A stretch of 64,000 bases of DNA from an uncultured Niabella sp. (GCA_934486785.1 CAKSQK010000004.1:62001-126000); one strand, 5' to 3'; shown: positions 1 through 8,468, numbered from the stretch's first letter. Numbers and translations: made by a program. The notes: generated from the letters alone by a model not told the origin.

Positions 1-1
1 A

Positions 2-967
2 ATGAAGTTTCTGAAAAACATAAAAAATAAAATTGTTCACTCAGGCTTTGTTGAAAACACCATTTCCTGGAGTAAAAAGCACACGCTGCCGGGTTTGAAC
101 AATGTGTGCGTTTATGATGTGTTTCGCAAAACAGGCCAGCAAATCAATGATGATGATATTTTTGAACGGGCATCAGCTATTTCATACAATTTTGCCATGG
201 CTTTTCCGCCGGCGATCATTTTTTTGTTTACGCTCATTCCTTATATGCCTATCAGCGATGGATTTGTTTATGAACTGAGAAGCCTAATCAAAGACATCAT
301 TCCCAGCCCTGAAAATCACACGGCCATTATTCATTTCTTAGATGATTTTATCAACAATCCCCGGAACGACCTGTTGTCAGTGGGTTTTCTTTTATCGCTG
401 TTCTTTTCTTCAAACGCGATCATTGGTGTAATGCGTTCATTTGATAAAACATTGCCAGGCTTTAGCGAACGTACCGGCCTGGCTAAAAGGCTGGCAGCCA
501 TAAAGATCACGCTGGTGCTGTTCTTTCTTTTTATTCTTTGTATGGTGCTGCTGATTGCCCGCAGCGTGGTGTTGCGGTGGCTGGGTATTGAAAATGAGCT
601 GCTGATAGCCATCATCAATAATTTCAGGTGGATCCTGATCATTCTGCTCTTTTTCTTTATCATTTCCTACATCTACAGGGCAGCGCCATCCATTGATAAA
701 AAATGGAGGATCATTACGCCCGGCTCCATAACAGCCACCGTTTTAATGCTGCTATGCACCCTCGGTTTTTCATGGTGGGTAAGCAATTTTGGCAATTATA
801 ATAAACTGTATGGCTCCATCGGTACGCTGATCATTTTAATGGTTTTGGTTTTTTTGTGTGCATTGAGTTTATTGGTGGGTTATGAAATAAATGTGAGCGT
901 GTATACGATTGCTAAAATGCGCGGTGAGGAAACGACTGAAATTATCACCGGAGAAGCAGATACTTAA
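2..967 (+). CDS. YihY/BrkB-family inner membrane protein
   Basis: This is a 321-residue polytopic membrane protein of the YihY/virulence factor BrkB family (formerly confused with RNase BN). About six hydrophobic segments are visible, roughly at residues 59-83, 122-145, 165-190, 205-225, 235-258 and 265-292, with the family-typical FPPAIIFLFTLIPY stretch in the first and a VGYEIN motif in the last. The N-terminal WSKKHTLPG stretch resembles the usual family start, so the gene appears complete although its ATG is at base 2 and its promoter lies outside the window. The molecular function of the family is not established; transport or envelope roles have been proposed. The next gene follows after 134 bp. 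Confidence 0.9.
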   Translation: MKFLKNIKNKIVHSGFVENTISWSKKHTLPGLNNVCVYDVFRKTGQQINDDDIFERASAISYNFAMAFPPAIIFLFTLIPYMPISDGFVYELRSLIKDIIPSPENHTAIIHFLDDFINNPRNDLLSVGFLLSLFFSSNAIIGVMRSFDKTLPGFSERTGLAKRLAAIKITLVLFFLFILCMVLLIARSVVLRWLGIENELLIAIINNFRWILIILLFFFIISYIYRAAPSIDKKWRIITPGSITATVLMLLCTLGFSWWVSNFGNYNKLYGSIGTLIILMVLVFLCALSLLVGYEINVSVYTIAKMRGEETTEIITGEADT

Positions 968-1101
968 TTACTTTCTCTACTATTGATTCACTTTTTGAAA
1001 GTAAAATTCCTACTCTTCGTTTGCTGTAGTTTCCTCTGCATTTCTGTTACTTATTATTATACAAATCCTGTGTATATGTAAATTAATCTTACATTCACAT
1101 T

Positions 1102-1683
1102 ATGAATTTTGATGTACAAACCATTACAGCCACCGCGCTTGGCATAGCGCTGGCAGCCTGTTGCGGGTTCAGGGTATTTGTACCAATGCTTGTAGCGGGG
1201 CTTGCCAGTAAATTTCAGCTTTTTCAATTTTCTGATAGTTTTACCTGGTTGTCGGGCACACCGGCGCTGATTGCACTGGGCGCTGCCACCATTGCTGAAA
1301 TTGTAGCGTATTACATACCGTTTATAGATAATATTTTAGATACGCTATCGGCGCCTCTTGCAGCCATAGCCGGCACATTGCTGGCCACATCGGTCATCCC
1401 TGTTGATAACGAATGGATGAAATGGATCATTGGTATTGTAGCCGGTGGCGGCAGCGCGGGATTGATTTCTTCCGGCACAGGACTGCTGCGGCTGTTCAGC
1501 AGTAAAACCACGCTTGGCACCGGCAATGCCGTTGTTTCAACAGGAGAAAATACGGCAGCCATTGGCGGCTCGATACTTGCATTTTTAATACCCGTGATCA
1601 TGGCGATGCTGTTTGTGTTGTTTATTTTCTGGATCATTAAAAAAATATATCATCGTATTACGGTTAAGAAAACCACTTCATGA
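1102..1683 (+). CDS. DUF4126 domain membrane protein
   Basis: A 193-residue protein with alternating hydrophobic and Gly/Ala-rich segments over nearly its whole length, matching the DUF4126 family of small integral membrane proteins. Visible features are an N-terminal ALGIALAACCGFRVFVPML stretch, a central YYIPFIDNILD motif that is typical of the family, and a C-terminal membrane helix followed by a basic tail. Function is unknown. Its stop codon overlaps the start of the next gene by four bases (ATGA), so the two are translationally coupled. Confidence in the family is good; no reaction can be assigned. Confidence 0.8.
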   Translation: MNFDVQTITATALGIALAACCGFRVFVPMLVAGLASKFQLFQFSDSFTWLSGTPALIALGAATIAEIVAYYIPFIDNILDTLSAPLAAIAGTLLATSVIPVDNEWMKWIIGIVAGGGSAGLISSGTGLLRLFSSKTTLGTGNAVVSTGENTAAIGGSILAFLIPVIMAMLFVLFIFWIIKKIYHRITVKKTTS

Positions 1684-2120
1684 ATAAACTCCTGTTAACA
1701 TTTATAACAATTATCATTCTTACATCATGCAAAACTAATTCCGGTGCAGAAGCCATGCAAAGTACCATTGACAGCCTGCTAAAAGAGAACGACTCACTGA
1801 GGCTGGAATTAAATACTTCTGCTGCGCGAATGAAAAAAGCTGCTGACACAGCCACTGCAAACAGCCCGGAGCCTGCTAACAATGAAAGTAACAACCGGCA
1901 CCGCACAGTGGCTGAAGCGCTGAGGAGCAGGCCGGAACTGATACCGCTGGATGCGGTTTTGGGTGGTACAATGTATTTTACTGAGATAAGGGTGATATCA
2001 GACGACCTGGTACTGGCTGATTATGAAGACGGCCACATCATGGGGCAAACGCTATATGAATACAAGATAACCGGAAACGGAGAAGTAACGTTTAAAGTAA
2101 TCAGATCAAGGGAATATTAG
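1680..2120 (+). CDS. small hypothetical lipoprotein
   Basis: A 146-residue protein with a lipoprotein signal peptide: a short basic start, hydrophobic stretch, and lipobox ending LTSC at Cys17. Residues about 25-55 (SLLKENDSLRLEL and following) have a heptad-like, coiled-coil appearance, then a polar linker, then a small globular C-terminal part from about residue 85. I do not recognise the family. It overlaps the upstream DUF4126 gene by 4 bp and converges on mnmD, with only 2 bp between the two stop regions. Probably anchored in the inner or outer membrane facing the periplasm. Confidence 0.75.
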   Translation: MNKLLLTFITIIILTSCKTNSGAEAMQSTIDSLLKENDSLRLELNTSAARMKKAADTATANSPEPANNESNNRHRTVAEALRSRPELIPLDAVLGGTMYFTEIRVISDDLVLADYEDGHIMGQTLYEYKITGNGEVTFKVIRSREY

Positions 2121-2122
2121 CT

Positions 2123-2791
2123 TTAGACCTTTTTAATTGCTCGTAGCATTTCTCTTTTACCTGGCGGACCGCTAAGTTTTTCTACTACAAAACCGGTATT
2201 TTTTAATGCTTTTTGTACAGATGATTTGGAGCAATAAGTTACCAACACACCACCTGGGTTCAGCGCTTCAAATATTTTTGAAAACATCATTTCGGTCCAT
2301 AACTCTGGCTGATCGTTCGGGGCAAATGCATCAAAATAAATTATGTCGAATTTTTCGTGGAAAGAAAATGCAGTAAGGTCGGCATGTATTTTATTGATCT
2401 TAAAGAACGGTGTTATAAAAACGAGTTGGTTCCAGCCGGTTTGTGTAATGGCTTTATACAGTTCAAAAGCATTCAGCGCATCAGCATAATTCAATTTAAA
2501 GAAAAGGCTGCCGGGCAATGGGTGGCGCTCAATAGAATGGTATTCTATACTGGTTTTTAGCTCAAGCGCTGCAATGGCCGTAAGCAACGCATTTAACCCG
2601 GTACCGAAACCGGCTTCAAAAATTTTTATGCTTTTAGCAGATGGGTGCGCGGCTTTAAAGTAGCGAAGGCCGGCATCAATAAAAACGTGCCTTGACTCCT
2701 GTATGGCGCCGCGCCTGGAATGAAAAGTGGTTTCACTGTTTTTTATTTGCAGGGAGTGGGAGCCATCATCGCTTGTAATGATTTCATACAT
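2123..2791 (-). CDS. mnmD: MnmD-type tRNA (mnm5s2U34) methyltransferase
   Basis: Stand-alone version of the methyltransferase half of MnmC (DUF752 family). It transfers a methyl group from S-adenosylmethionine to the aminomethyl group on the wobble uridine of certain tRNAs. The AdoMet-binding motif I is visible as FEAGFGTGLNAL, and the family motif FDAFAPNDQPELW marks the catalytic region. I place the start at the ATG at 2791 (MYEIITSDDGSHSL), giving 222 residues; an in-frame upstream ATG at 2875 would run through the tmRNA terminator and into the tmRNA 3' end and is not credible. Bacteroidota usually carry this enzyme without the MnmC FAD-oxidase domain, as here. Confidence 0.92.
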   Translation of the reverse strand: MYEIITSDDGSHSLQIKNSETTFHSRRGAIQESRHVFIDAGLRYFKAAHPSAKSIKIFEAGFGTGLNALLTAIAALELKTSIEYHSIERHPLPGSLFFKLNYADALNAFELYKAITQTGWNQLVFITPFFKINKIHADLTAFSFHEKFDIIYFDAFAPNDQPELWTEMMFSKIFEALNPGGVLVTYCSKSSVQKALKNTGFVVEKLSGPPGKREMLRAIKKV

Positions 2792-2804
2792 CGTATCGCT
2801 AATA

Positions 2805-2840
2805 AGAAAAAATAAAAAAAACCGGGCGTATCCCGGTTTT
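2805..2840 (-). terminator. rho-independent terminator of ssrA
   Basis: Nine-base arms AAAACCGGG and CCCGGTTTT with a five-base loop at 2818-2840, followed on the minus strand by a run of T with one A. It begins five bases after the tmRNA 3' end and precedes the mnmD start, so it separates the two transcripts. Confidence 0.88.
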
Positions 2841-2844
2841 GATG

Positions 2845-3231
2845 TGGAGGTGACCGGAGTCGAACCGGTGTCCAAACATATTCTCCAAAAGCTTTCTACA
2901 TGCTTATTTCTTTATTGCTTGTCGGCAATGGGCAGGGAAAGAACAAACCAACCCAAAGCTAAGCTGCATTCCCGATATTATCGGGGCTTTTGCTGATGTC
3001 ACAGCCTTCATCAGCAGCATCCTGTTTTTGTTTTATAAGTCGGCGGCGGAGCGTGGTAACAGAACAACCGGCTCAACGCGGCCCTAATGACTACTTAATC
3101 ACTGATTAGGCAGCCATGGCATACTGAGTATTGCCATTTATAGTTTGAGTATTCAGATTTACGGGCTAATTACACAACGCCCGGCATGCTTACACTTTCA
3201 AAGATCTACGCTGTCAAAACCAAACACCCCC
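2845..3231 (-). ncRNA. ssrA: tmRNA (transfer-messenger RNA)
   Basis: One-piece tmRNA of about 387 nt on the minus strand. The 5' end is GGGGGUG (3231-3225) and pairs with CACCUCC (2852-2846), giving a seven-pair acceptor stem in which the third pair is G-U, the identity element for alanine charging. The T-arm reads GGTTCGACTCC near the 3' end. The CCA tail is not encoded (A then CAT follows). The reading frame for the tag lies at 3135-3109 and encodes GNTQYAMAA followed by TAA at 3108-3106; the AMAA ending fits ClpXP-type degradation tags. Function: rescue of stalled ribosomes with SmpB and tagging of the incomplete protein. Ends follow the acceptor pairing and are good to within a base or two. 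Confidence 0.95.
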
Positions 3232-3465
3232 AAAGTTATACTTGTCAGTAATTTTCGAATAGTTCATTTAAACTAAACAACTACCAAAATCTAAAGATCT
3301 ACGCTGTTAAATCCCGATAGCTATCGGGACAAACACCCTCAAAATTATACTTGTCAGTGAGTTTTTGAATAGTTCATTTAAAATAAACAACTACTAAAAT
3401 CTAAAGATCTACGCTGTTAATCCTGATAGCTATCGGGACAAACACCCGTAAAATTCAATAACATC
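3200..3465. repeat. tandem degenerate copies of the tmRNA 5' end and upstream region
   Basis: Three head-to-tail copies start with the same AAAGATCTACGCTGT at 3200, 3293 and 3403. Copy 1 (93 bp) contains the true tmRNA 5' end; copy 2 (110 bp) repeats the same tmRNA-start sequence and the A+T-rich upstream part but has a perfect 18-bp palindrome (3312-3329) in place of the first bases of the tmRNA body; copy 3 (3403 to about 3465) is partial and carries the palindrome with one mismatch (3421-3438). Copies 1 and 2 both keep a TATAAnTTTG-like box on the minus strand. The array fills the gap between ssrA and rseP. Confidence 0.85.
3340..3347 (-). promoter_or_regulatory. candidate -7 box (TAATTTTG) upstream of ssrA
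   Basis: Exact match to the Bacteroidota TAnnTTTG box in repeat copy 2. A start just downstream would give a 5' leader of about 100 nt that RNase P would remove at 3231. The equivalent box in copy 1 (TAACTTTG, 3238-3231) overlaps the mature 5' end and so cannot itself start the mature RNA in the usual spacing. No convincing -33 TTTG is visible. Confidence 0.4.
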
Positions 3466-3469
3466 AAAA

Positions 3470-4825
3470 TTATTTAAATAACCTGAAGATATCCAATCCC
3501 AGCGCGTACGCCATTAAACCTAACAACAATATCATGCCAATCATCTGGGCGTATTCCATGAATTTATCGCTGGGTTTGCGCCCGGTGATCATTTCATAAA
3601 GCGTGAATAACGCATGGCCGCCATCGAGCGCCGGAATAGGCAGCACGTTCATAAACGCCAGGATCATAGAGAATAGACCGGTCATGAGCCAAAAACGTTG
3701 CCAGTCCCACACGCCGCCAAATGTTTTTCCTATGCTGATCACGCTGCCCAGGTTATCATTTACATCGTGCTCTTTTGAAGTGAACAGTAATTTAATGCCT
3801 TGTATATAATCAGTAAGGCTTGCGGTGCCGTAATTAATACCGGCGGGAATGGCTTCCCAAAAACCATATTCTTTTTTCTCGGTGCTTAAAAATTTATACG
3901 GGCTTTGAGCACCAAAGCCAATTTTGGCATCGCTGCCAATTTTTACCGGGATCAGCACGGTATCTCCCCCGTTTCTCAAAGCCACAATGTTTGCATCGCG
4001 GTTCTGGTAATCTTTTAATGTGCGGTACAGCTCGTTAAAATAATTTACATAATTGCTGTCAATGGCAATGATCTGATCGCCTTTCTGAAGCTTTTCCTGT
4101 GTGGTGAATGTTGCGTTTGACAGCACCGTGTCAACCACGATAGGGTAACGTACCGATACAAAATTCTTAAGCTGGTTGCGTGTGAGTTCTTTTAAAAATC
4201 CGGTAGGAAAGTTGATCACAGTGTCTTTACCGTTTCTGTTTATGGTGAGCACATTTTTTTCTGAAAGCAGCAATCTTTTAGGAAGGTCGTCCAGGTAATG
4301 TAGGGTTTCGCCATTTACTTTCGTGATCAGGTCACCATCTTTAAGGCCCACTTTTTGCGCCATCGAATCTGCCACCAGGCCGTATTTGAGGTTTTGCACG
4401 GGCATTTTTTCTTCTCCCCATACAAAAAGCATCATGGCAAAAATAATAAATGCCAACAGTACGTTCAGAATAACGCCGGCCAGCATAATGATAAGCCGCT
4501 GCCAGGCAGGTTTAGAACGAAACTCCCAGGGTTGCGCAGGTTGTTTCATGGCTTCTTTGTCCATGCTTTCATCAATCATCCCGGCAATTTTTACATAGCC
4601 GCCCAGCGGCACCCAGCCAATGCCGTACTCCGTTTCGCCAATTTTCTTTTTCCACAGCGAAAACCACGGGTTAAAGAACAAGTAAAACTTTTCTACACGG
4701 CAGCCAAACCATTTGGCGGTAATGTAATGCCCAAACTCGTGGATTACAATTAAAATAGAAAATGATAATATAAACTGGCCCAGGTTTGCACCAAATGCCT
4801 GCCAGTCAAAAGCTAATAATGTCAT
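3470..4825 (-). CDS. rseP: RseP-type site-2 intramembrane zinc protease
   Basis: 451 residues, RIP metalloprotease family. The zinc-binding HEFGH is in the first membrane segment (about residues 29-33) and the second active-site motif, around PIPALDGGHALF, lies near residue 400. Between them are one clear PDZ domain (about 140-200, GLVADSMAQKVGLKDGD) and a second, weaker one (about 215-300). It cleaves membrane proteins such as anti-sigma factors within the membrane. It sits downstream of dxr on the same strand, as in many bacteria, but with 109 bp between and its own TATCTTTG box, so it may have a separate promoter. Confidence 0.96.
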   Translation of the reverse strand: MTLLAFDWQAFGANLGQFILSFSILIVIHEFGHYITAKWFGCRVEKFYLFFNPWFSLWKKKIGETEYGIGWVPLGGYVKIAGMIDESMDKEAMKQPAQPWEFRSKPAWQRLIIMLAGVILNVLLAFIIFAMMLFVWGEEKMPVQNLKYGLVADSMAQKVGLKDGDLITKVNGETLHYLDDLPKRLLLSEKNVLTINRNGKDTVINFPTGFLKELTRNQLKNFVSVRYPIVVDTVLSNATFTTQEKLQKGDQIIAIDSNYVNYFNELYRTLKDYQNRDANIVALRNGGDTVLIPVKIGSDAKIGFGAQSPYKFLSTEKKEYGFWEAIPAGINYGTASLTDYIQGIKLLFTSKEHDVNDNLGSVISIGKTFGGVWDWQRFWLMTGLFSMILAFMNVLPIPALDGGHALFTLYEMITGRKPSDKFMEYAQMIGMILLLGLMAYALGLDIFRLFK

Positions 4826-4859
4826 ATATTAAAATAAGTACAATGCTGCAAAATGGTTG

Positions 4860-4867
4860 CAAAGATA
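4860..4867 (-). promoter_or_regulatory. candidate -7 box (TATCTTTG) for rseP
   Basis: Exact TAnnTTTG match on the minus strand, 35 bp before the rseP start codon and downstream of the dxr stop. Box position and spacing fit a Bacteroidota housekeeping promoter; the -33 element is not clear. Confidence 0.55.
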
Positions 4868-4934
4868 GCCGTTTGCGTTAAAGTTTGCAGATTTGTGCAT
4901 TGAGATTTAACAACCTGTTTTAGCGGCCGTCGTT

Positions 4935-6089
4935 TTACAATTTTATGATGTCTGCGGCCAGCGTGCGCGCGTCCGCGTCGCTGTCAAAATAATCTTCAAG
5001 GGTGGGATGCTCAATGAAATTTATTTCTGACATTACTTTTTCAATTACATCGGTCATTTCCAAAAAGCCCAGCCTGTTTTTTAAAAAAGCGTAAACGGCA
5101 ATTTCATTTGCGGCATTCATGATGCAGGGCAGGTTGCCTCCTTTTTCAAGCGCCTCCATGGCAAGCGCCAGGTTGCGAAAGGTTTTAATGTCTGGTTCTT
5201 CAAAAGTAAAACTGCTGTATTTTTTAAAGCTGAACCGTGGGTAGTCATTAAAAATTCTTGTGGGAAAAGCCAGCGCGTATTGAATGGGCAGTTTCATATC
5301 CGGCAGGCCAATTTGCGCCTTGATGCTGCCGTCTTCAAACTGCACCATGCTGTGAATGGCGCTTTGCGGATGCACCAGCACCTCTATTTGTTCGGGCTTT
5401 AGGTTGAACAGCCATTTGGCTTCGATCATTTCCAGCCCTTTGTTCATAAGCGTTGCAGAGTCAACAGAAATTTTTGCACCCATCTCCCAGTTGGGATGTT
5501 GCAGGGCGTGCTCCCGTTTCACATTCACCAAAAAATTGGGCTTACGCCCGATAAAAGGGCCGCCCGAGGCCGTGAGGTAAACCTTTTCAACTTTATTGCG
5601 CGTTTCGCCAAGCAGGCATTGAAAAATAGCCGAGTGTTCAGAATCAACGGGAATGACAGGCACCCTGTTTTCAACAGATCGCTGCATTACAATGTCGCCG
5701 GCCACCACCAGTGTTTCCTTATTGGCCAAAGCAATGGCCTTACCTGATTCTATGGCTTTTAACGTGGGCTTAAGGCCTGCAAAGCCTACGATGGCTGCCA
5801 GCATCAGGTCATAACAATCCATGCCGGCTACTTCTTCCAGCGCCTCTTCTCCTGCAAATACTTTAATATCAGTATTGGCCAGCGCGCTTTTTACAGCTTC
5901 ATACTTTTGCTCATTAGCAATTACAACAATGTTGGGATCGTATTTTAATGCCTGCTCTATCAAAAGTGCTTCATTGCCGTTGGCTGTCAGCACTTCTACC
6001 GAAAACTTATCCTGGTTGGCTTCGATCACATCCAGGGCCTGCGTACCTATTGAGCCTGTAGAACCAAAAATGGCGATTCGCTTTATCAT
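4935..6089 (-). CDS. dxr: 1-deoxy-D-xylulose-5-phosphate reductoisomerase
   Basis: 384 residues, close to the usual length. It converts DXP to 2-C-methyl-D-erythritol 4-phosphate with NADPH and a divalent metal, the first committed step of the MEP isoprenoid pathway, in the cytosol. The NADPH-binding motif FGSTGSIGTQALDV is at residues 8-21, the metal-binding region around VDSEHSAIFQCL near residue 150, and the ASGGPF substrate loop near 175. The gene lies 48 bp downstream of the GH3-like gene and upstream of rseP. Confidence 0.97.
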   Translation of the reverse strand: MIKRIAIFGSTGSIGTQALDVIEANQDKFSVEVLTANGNEALLIEQALKYDPNIVVIANEQKYEAVKSALANTDIKVFAGEEALEEVAGMDCYDLMLAAIVGFAGLKPTLKAIESGKAIALANKETLVVAGDIVMQRSVENRVPVIPVDSEHSAIFQCLLGETRNKVEKVYLTASGGPFIGRKPNFLVNVKREHALQHPNWEMGAKISVDSATLMNKGLEMIEAKWLFNLKPEQIEVLVHPQSAIHSMVQFEDGSIKAQIGLPDMKLPIQYALAFPTRIFNDYPRFSFKKYSSFTFEEPDIKTFRNLALAMEALEKGGNLPCIMNAANEIAVYAFLKNRLGFLEMTDVIEKVMSEINFIEHPTLEDYFDSDADARTLAADIIKL

Positions 6090-6137
6090 TTCCTGTTTGA
6101 AAATTGTTTCTTTATACGTTAAGCTTTGTATTATCTG

Positions 6138-7634
6138 TTAACCCTCTGCCCAGTTTTGCAAGGCATCAGCCAGTTTCCTGTCATTACTCAGCCTGGGCAC
6201 TTTGTTTTGGCCGCCTAATTTTCCTATAGACCGCATATACTCTATAAAGGCGTTCTTTTTTAAAGGCGTGATCTTTAAAGGCCTTAAAATATTGCCGGCT
6301 ATAAGGTCGTCGTAATAAGTATTTTTATCACGCAAATATTGGTTGAGCTTTATGGAAAAAGCTTCCAGATCGGCCGGTTTGTTCTCAAATTCAATAAACC
6401 ACTCGTGGTAAGATTTACCCTGGTCCTCACTTACATAAGGCGCCACTGTAAACTCAGTGATATGAATATTTTCTTCGCTGGCCGCTTTTAAAATACTGTG
6501 CTCCACTTCTTCGCTGATGACGTGCTCGCCAAATGCAGAAATAAAATGCTTTGTACGCCCCGTAACGATGAGCCTGTACGGATCAGTGCTTACAAATTTT
6601 ACCATATCGCCAATATCATAACCCCAAAGCCCGGCATTGCTGTTTATAATAAGCGAATAGTTCACACCGGTTTTTACATCTTCCAGCGAAACGCGCTTTG
6701 GATTTTTATTGCCAATTTGATCTTCTGCAATAAATTCAAAGAAAATGCCGCTGTTGGTATTTAATAACAACCCGGGCTCATTTTGTGAGTCCTGAAAAGC
6801 AAAAAAACCTTCCGATGCAGGAAACGTTTCTATGCTGTCAATTTTTTTACCAATGGTTTTATAAAGCTTGGCGCGGTAAGGGTCAAAGTTTACGCCGCCG
6901 TAAACCATAACCGAAAAATTGGGAAACAGTTCAATAATTGTTTTACCGGTGCGATTGATCAACTCATCAAAATACATCTGCATCCAGGGTGGAATGCCGC
7001 TAATGAGGGTCATGTTCCGGTTGATGGTTTCATCTACAATTTTACTCACTTTTGTTTCCCAGTCTTCTATGCAGTTGGTTTCGTATGTGGGCAACTGGTT
7101 TTTGCGTAAATACAGTGGTATATGATGATTGACTATACCGCTAAGCCTGCCGGTGGGAATATCGGCTATTCTTTCCAACACCGGCGACCCGCTCAGAAAG
7201 ATCATGTTGCCATCGGCAAACTTTGTATTGCCGGTTTCAGCCATGTAGCACAAAAGCGCATTGCGGGCCGAATTGATGTGGTTGCCGATAGAATCGTTGG
7301 TGATGGGAATGTATTTGGTACCGCTTGTGGTACCGGATGTTTTGGCAAAGTAAACCGGCTTTCCTTTCCACAGCACATTGTGTCGCCCGGCCTTTATCTG
7401 TTCGATATAGTTTTTTATGCCTTCATAATCGCGCACCGGAACTGCTTCGGTAAACTGGTCGTAAGTTTGCACTTCGTCCAGCCTGTGATCTTTACCAAAT
7501 TCAGTAATTTTACCCGTCTTAAGCAGATTTTTGAAGATAGCCAACTGATCAGGCACAGCAGTATTCATGCCTTTTTTAATATTCTTAGAAACAATAGATG
7601 CAAAAGGCTTTGCAAGGAATGATTTGATTTTCAT
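6138..7634 (-). CDS. GH3 auxin-responsive-promoter family acyl-adenylating enzyme
   Basis: 498 residues, full length for the bacterial GH3 group of the ANL (acyl-adenylate-forming) superfamily. The ATP-binding motif KTSGTTSGTKYIP is visible near residue 108, and a second conserved region FPASEGFFAFQ near residue 270. Plant members join amino acids to jasmonate or auxin; the bacterial substrates are mostly unknown, so no reaction is assigned. It diverges from rplU across a 152-bp region with promoter boxes on both strands and is followed by dxr. Confidence 0.88.
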   Translation of the reverse strand: MKIKSFLAKPFASIVSKNIKKGMNTAVPDQLAIFKNLLKTGKITEFGKDHRLDEVQTYDQFTEAVPVRDYEGIKNYIEQIKAGRHNVLWKGKPVYFAKTSGTTSGTKYIPITNDSIGNHINSARNALLCYMAETGNTKFADGNMIFLSGSPVLERIADIPTGRLSGIVNHHIPLYLRKNQLPTYETNCIEDWETKVSKIVDETINRNMTLISGIPPWMQMYFDELINRTGKTIIELFPNFSVMVYGGVNFDPYRAKLYKTIGKKIDSIETFPASEGFFAFQDSQNEPGLLLNTNSGIFFEFIAEDQIGNKNPKRVSLEDVKTGVNYSLIINSNAGLWGYDIGDMVKFVSTDPYRLIVTGRTKHFISAFGEHVISEEVEHSILKAASEENIHITEFTVAPYVSEDQGKSYHEWFIEFENKPADLEAFSIKLNQYLRDKNTYYDDLIAGNILRPLKITPLKKNAFIEYMRSIGKLGGQNKVPRLSNDRKLADALQNWAEG

Positions 7635-7677
7635 TAAATTACATCATTTATCCGGCAATGGAGCATAGAGTGAATTA

Positions 7678-7685
7678 CAAAGATA
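7678..7685 (-). promoter_or_regulatory. candidate -7 box (TATCTTTG) for the GH3-family gene
   Basis: Exact TAnnTTTG match on the minus strand, about 45 bp ahead of the start codon at 7634. A TTG lies roughly the right distance upstream. Confidence 0.5.
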
Positions 7686-7736
7686 ATGCCTATGGCCAAC
7701 AGAAAAACAACCTTTGCAAAACTTTACGTTGCGGTT

Positions 7737-7767
7737 GTTGCGGATTCAAAAAAACTTCTTACCTTTG
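7737..7767 (+). promoter_or_regulatory. rplU promoter, TTG-N19-TACCTTTG
   Basis: The -33-like GTTG ends at 7740 and the exact TAnnTTTG box TACCTTTG is at 7760-7767, spacing 19 bp, with the expected start about 5 bp downstream and the rplU ATG at 7787. This is the clearest Bacteroidota-type promoter in the window. Confidence 0.7.
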
Positions 7768-7786
7768 CACTCCTAATTTTTTAACA

Positions 7787-8086
7787 ATGATAGCAGTAAT
7801 TAAGGTAGCAGGCCAACAATTTAAAGTAGAAAAAGACCAGACGCTTTTTGTTCCTCATCTTGGAGGTAACGCGGGCGACTCAGTAAACCTTGATGTATTA
7901 TTGGCATATGCCGATAACAAAATTTCAGTTGGTTCTGACATCGCTACCAAAGTAAGCGCAGAAATTTTAGACCACGTTAAAGGTGATACGGTTATTGCCT
8001 ATAAAACGAAAAGAAGAAAAGGTTTTCGCAAAAAGAAAGGACACCGCACTTCTTACACTAAAATTAAAGTGACTGATATTGCTTAA
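7787..8086 (+). CDS. rplU: 50S ribosomal protein L21
   Basis: 99 residues from the ATG at 7787 (MIAVIKVAGQQFKVEKDQ), the normal length and start for L21; an in-frame upstream ATG at 7658 lies upstream of the promoter and is rejected. The C-terminal basic FRKKKGHR(T/Q) region that binds 23S rRNA is present. L21 is a large-subunit assembly protein. rpmA follows 85 bp downstream on the same strand, the conserved rplU-rpmA order. Confidence 0.97.
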   Translation: MIAVIKVAGQQFKVEKDQTLFVPHLGGNAGDSVNLDVLLAYADNKISVGSDIATKVSAEILDHVKGDTVIAYKTKRRKGFRKKKGHRTSYTKIKVTDIA

Positions 8087-8171
8087 TTTTTTGTTGACTT
8101 GTTGAAAGGTTAGCAGGTTTAAGAATTGTAACTTTTCAACTTGTGAACGTTAAACTTAAAAACTTAAAAAA

Positions 8172-8432
8172 ATGGCACATAAGAAAGGAGAAGGTAGTGT
8201 AAAAAACGGCCGTGATTCTGAAAGCAAAAGACTTGGTGTAAAAATTTATGGCGGTCAGCCGGCTATTGCAGGCAACGTTATCATTCGCCAGCGCGGCACT
8301 TCTTACCACCCTGGTAAAAACGTTGGAGTGGGAAAAGATTTTACTCTTTTTGCGTTAACTGCCGGTGTAGTAGAATTTAAAAAAGGAAGAAAGAACAGAA
8401 CATACGTTTCTGTAAACGAGGCGCAGGCTTAA
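8172..8432 (+). CDS. rpmA: 50S ribosomal protein L27
   Basis: 86 residues, full length. It starts [16 protein letters not shown], the form in which the N-terminal tail reaches the peptidyl-transferase centre without the cleavable extension seen in Firmicutes. The [15 protein letters not shown] core is diagnostic. Co-transcribed with rplU in all likelihood. Confidence 0.97.
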   Translation: MAHKKGEGSVKNGRDSESKRLGVKIYGGQPAIAGNVIIRQRGTSYHPGKNVGVGKDFTLFALTAGVVEFKKGRKNRTYVSVNEAQA

Positions 8433-8468
8433 GCTGTTTGAATTGTTGGATAAGTTGTGGAAAAAAAC

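Noticed and set aside
2792..2875. Longer N terminus for mnmD starting at 2875.
   Set aside because: It would translate the ssrA terminator and the tmRNA 3' end; the family start is at 2791.
3231..3238. TAACTTTG as the ssrA promoter.
   Set aside because: It overlaps the mature 5' end; normal spacing would start transcription inside the mature RNA. The box in copy 2 is the better candidate, still unproved.
3200..3465. The repeat array as a CRISPR.
   Set aside because: Units are long, only three, diverged, directly abutting with no spacers, and match the adjacent tmRNA.
4323..7622. Plus-strand open frames opposite rseP, dxr and the GH3-family gene.
   Set aside because: They lie wholly antisense to well-recognised genes and show no protein features of their own.
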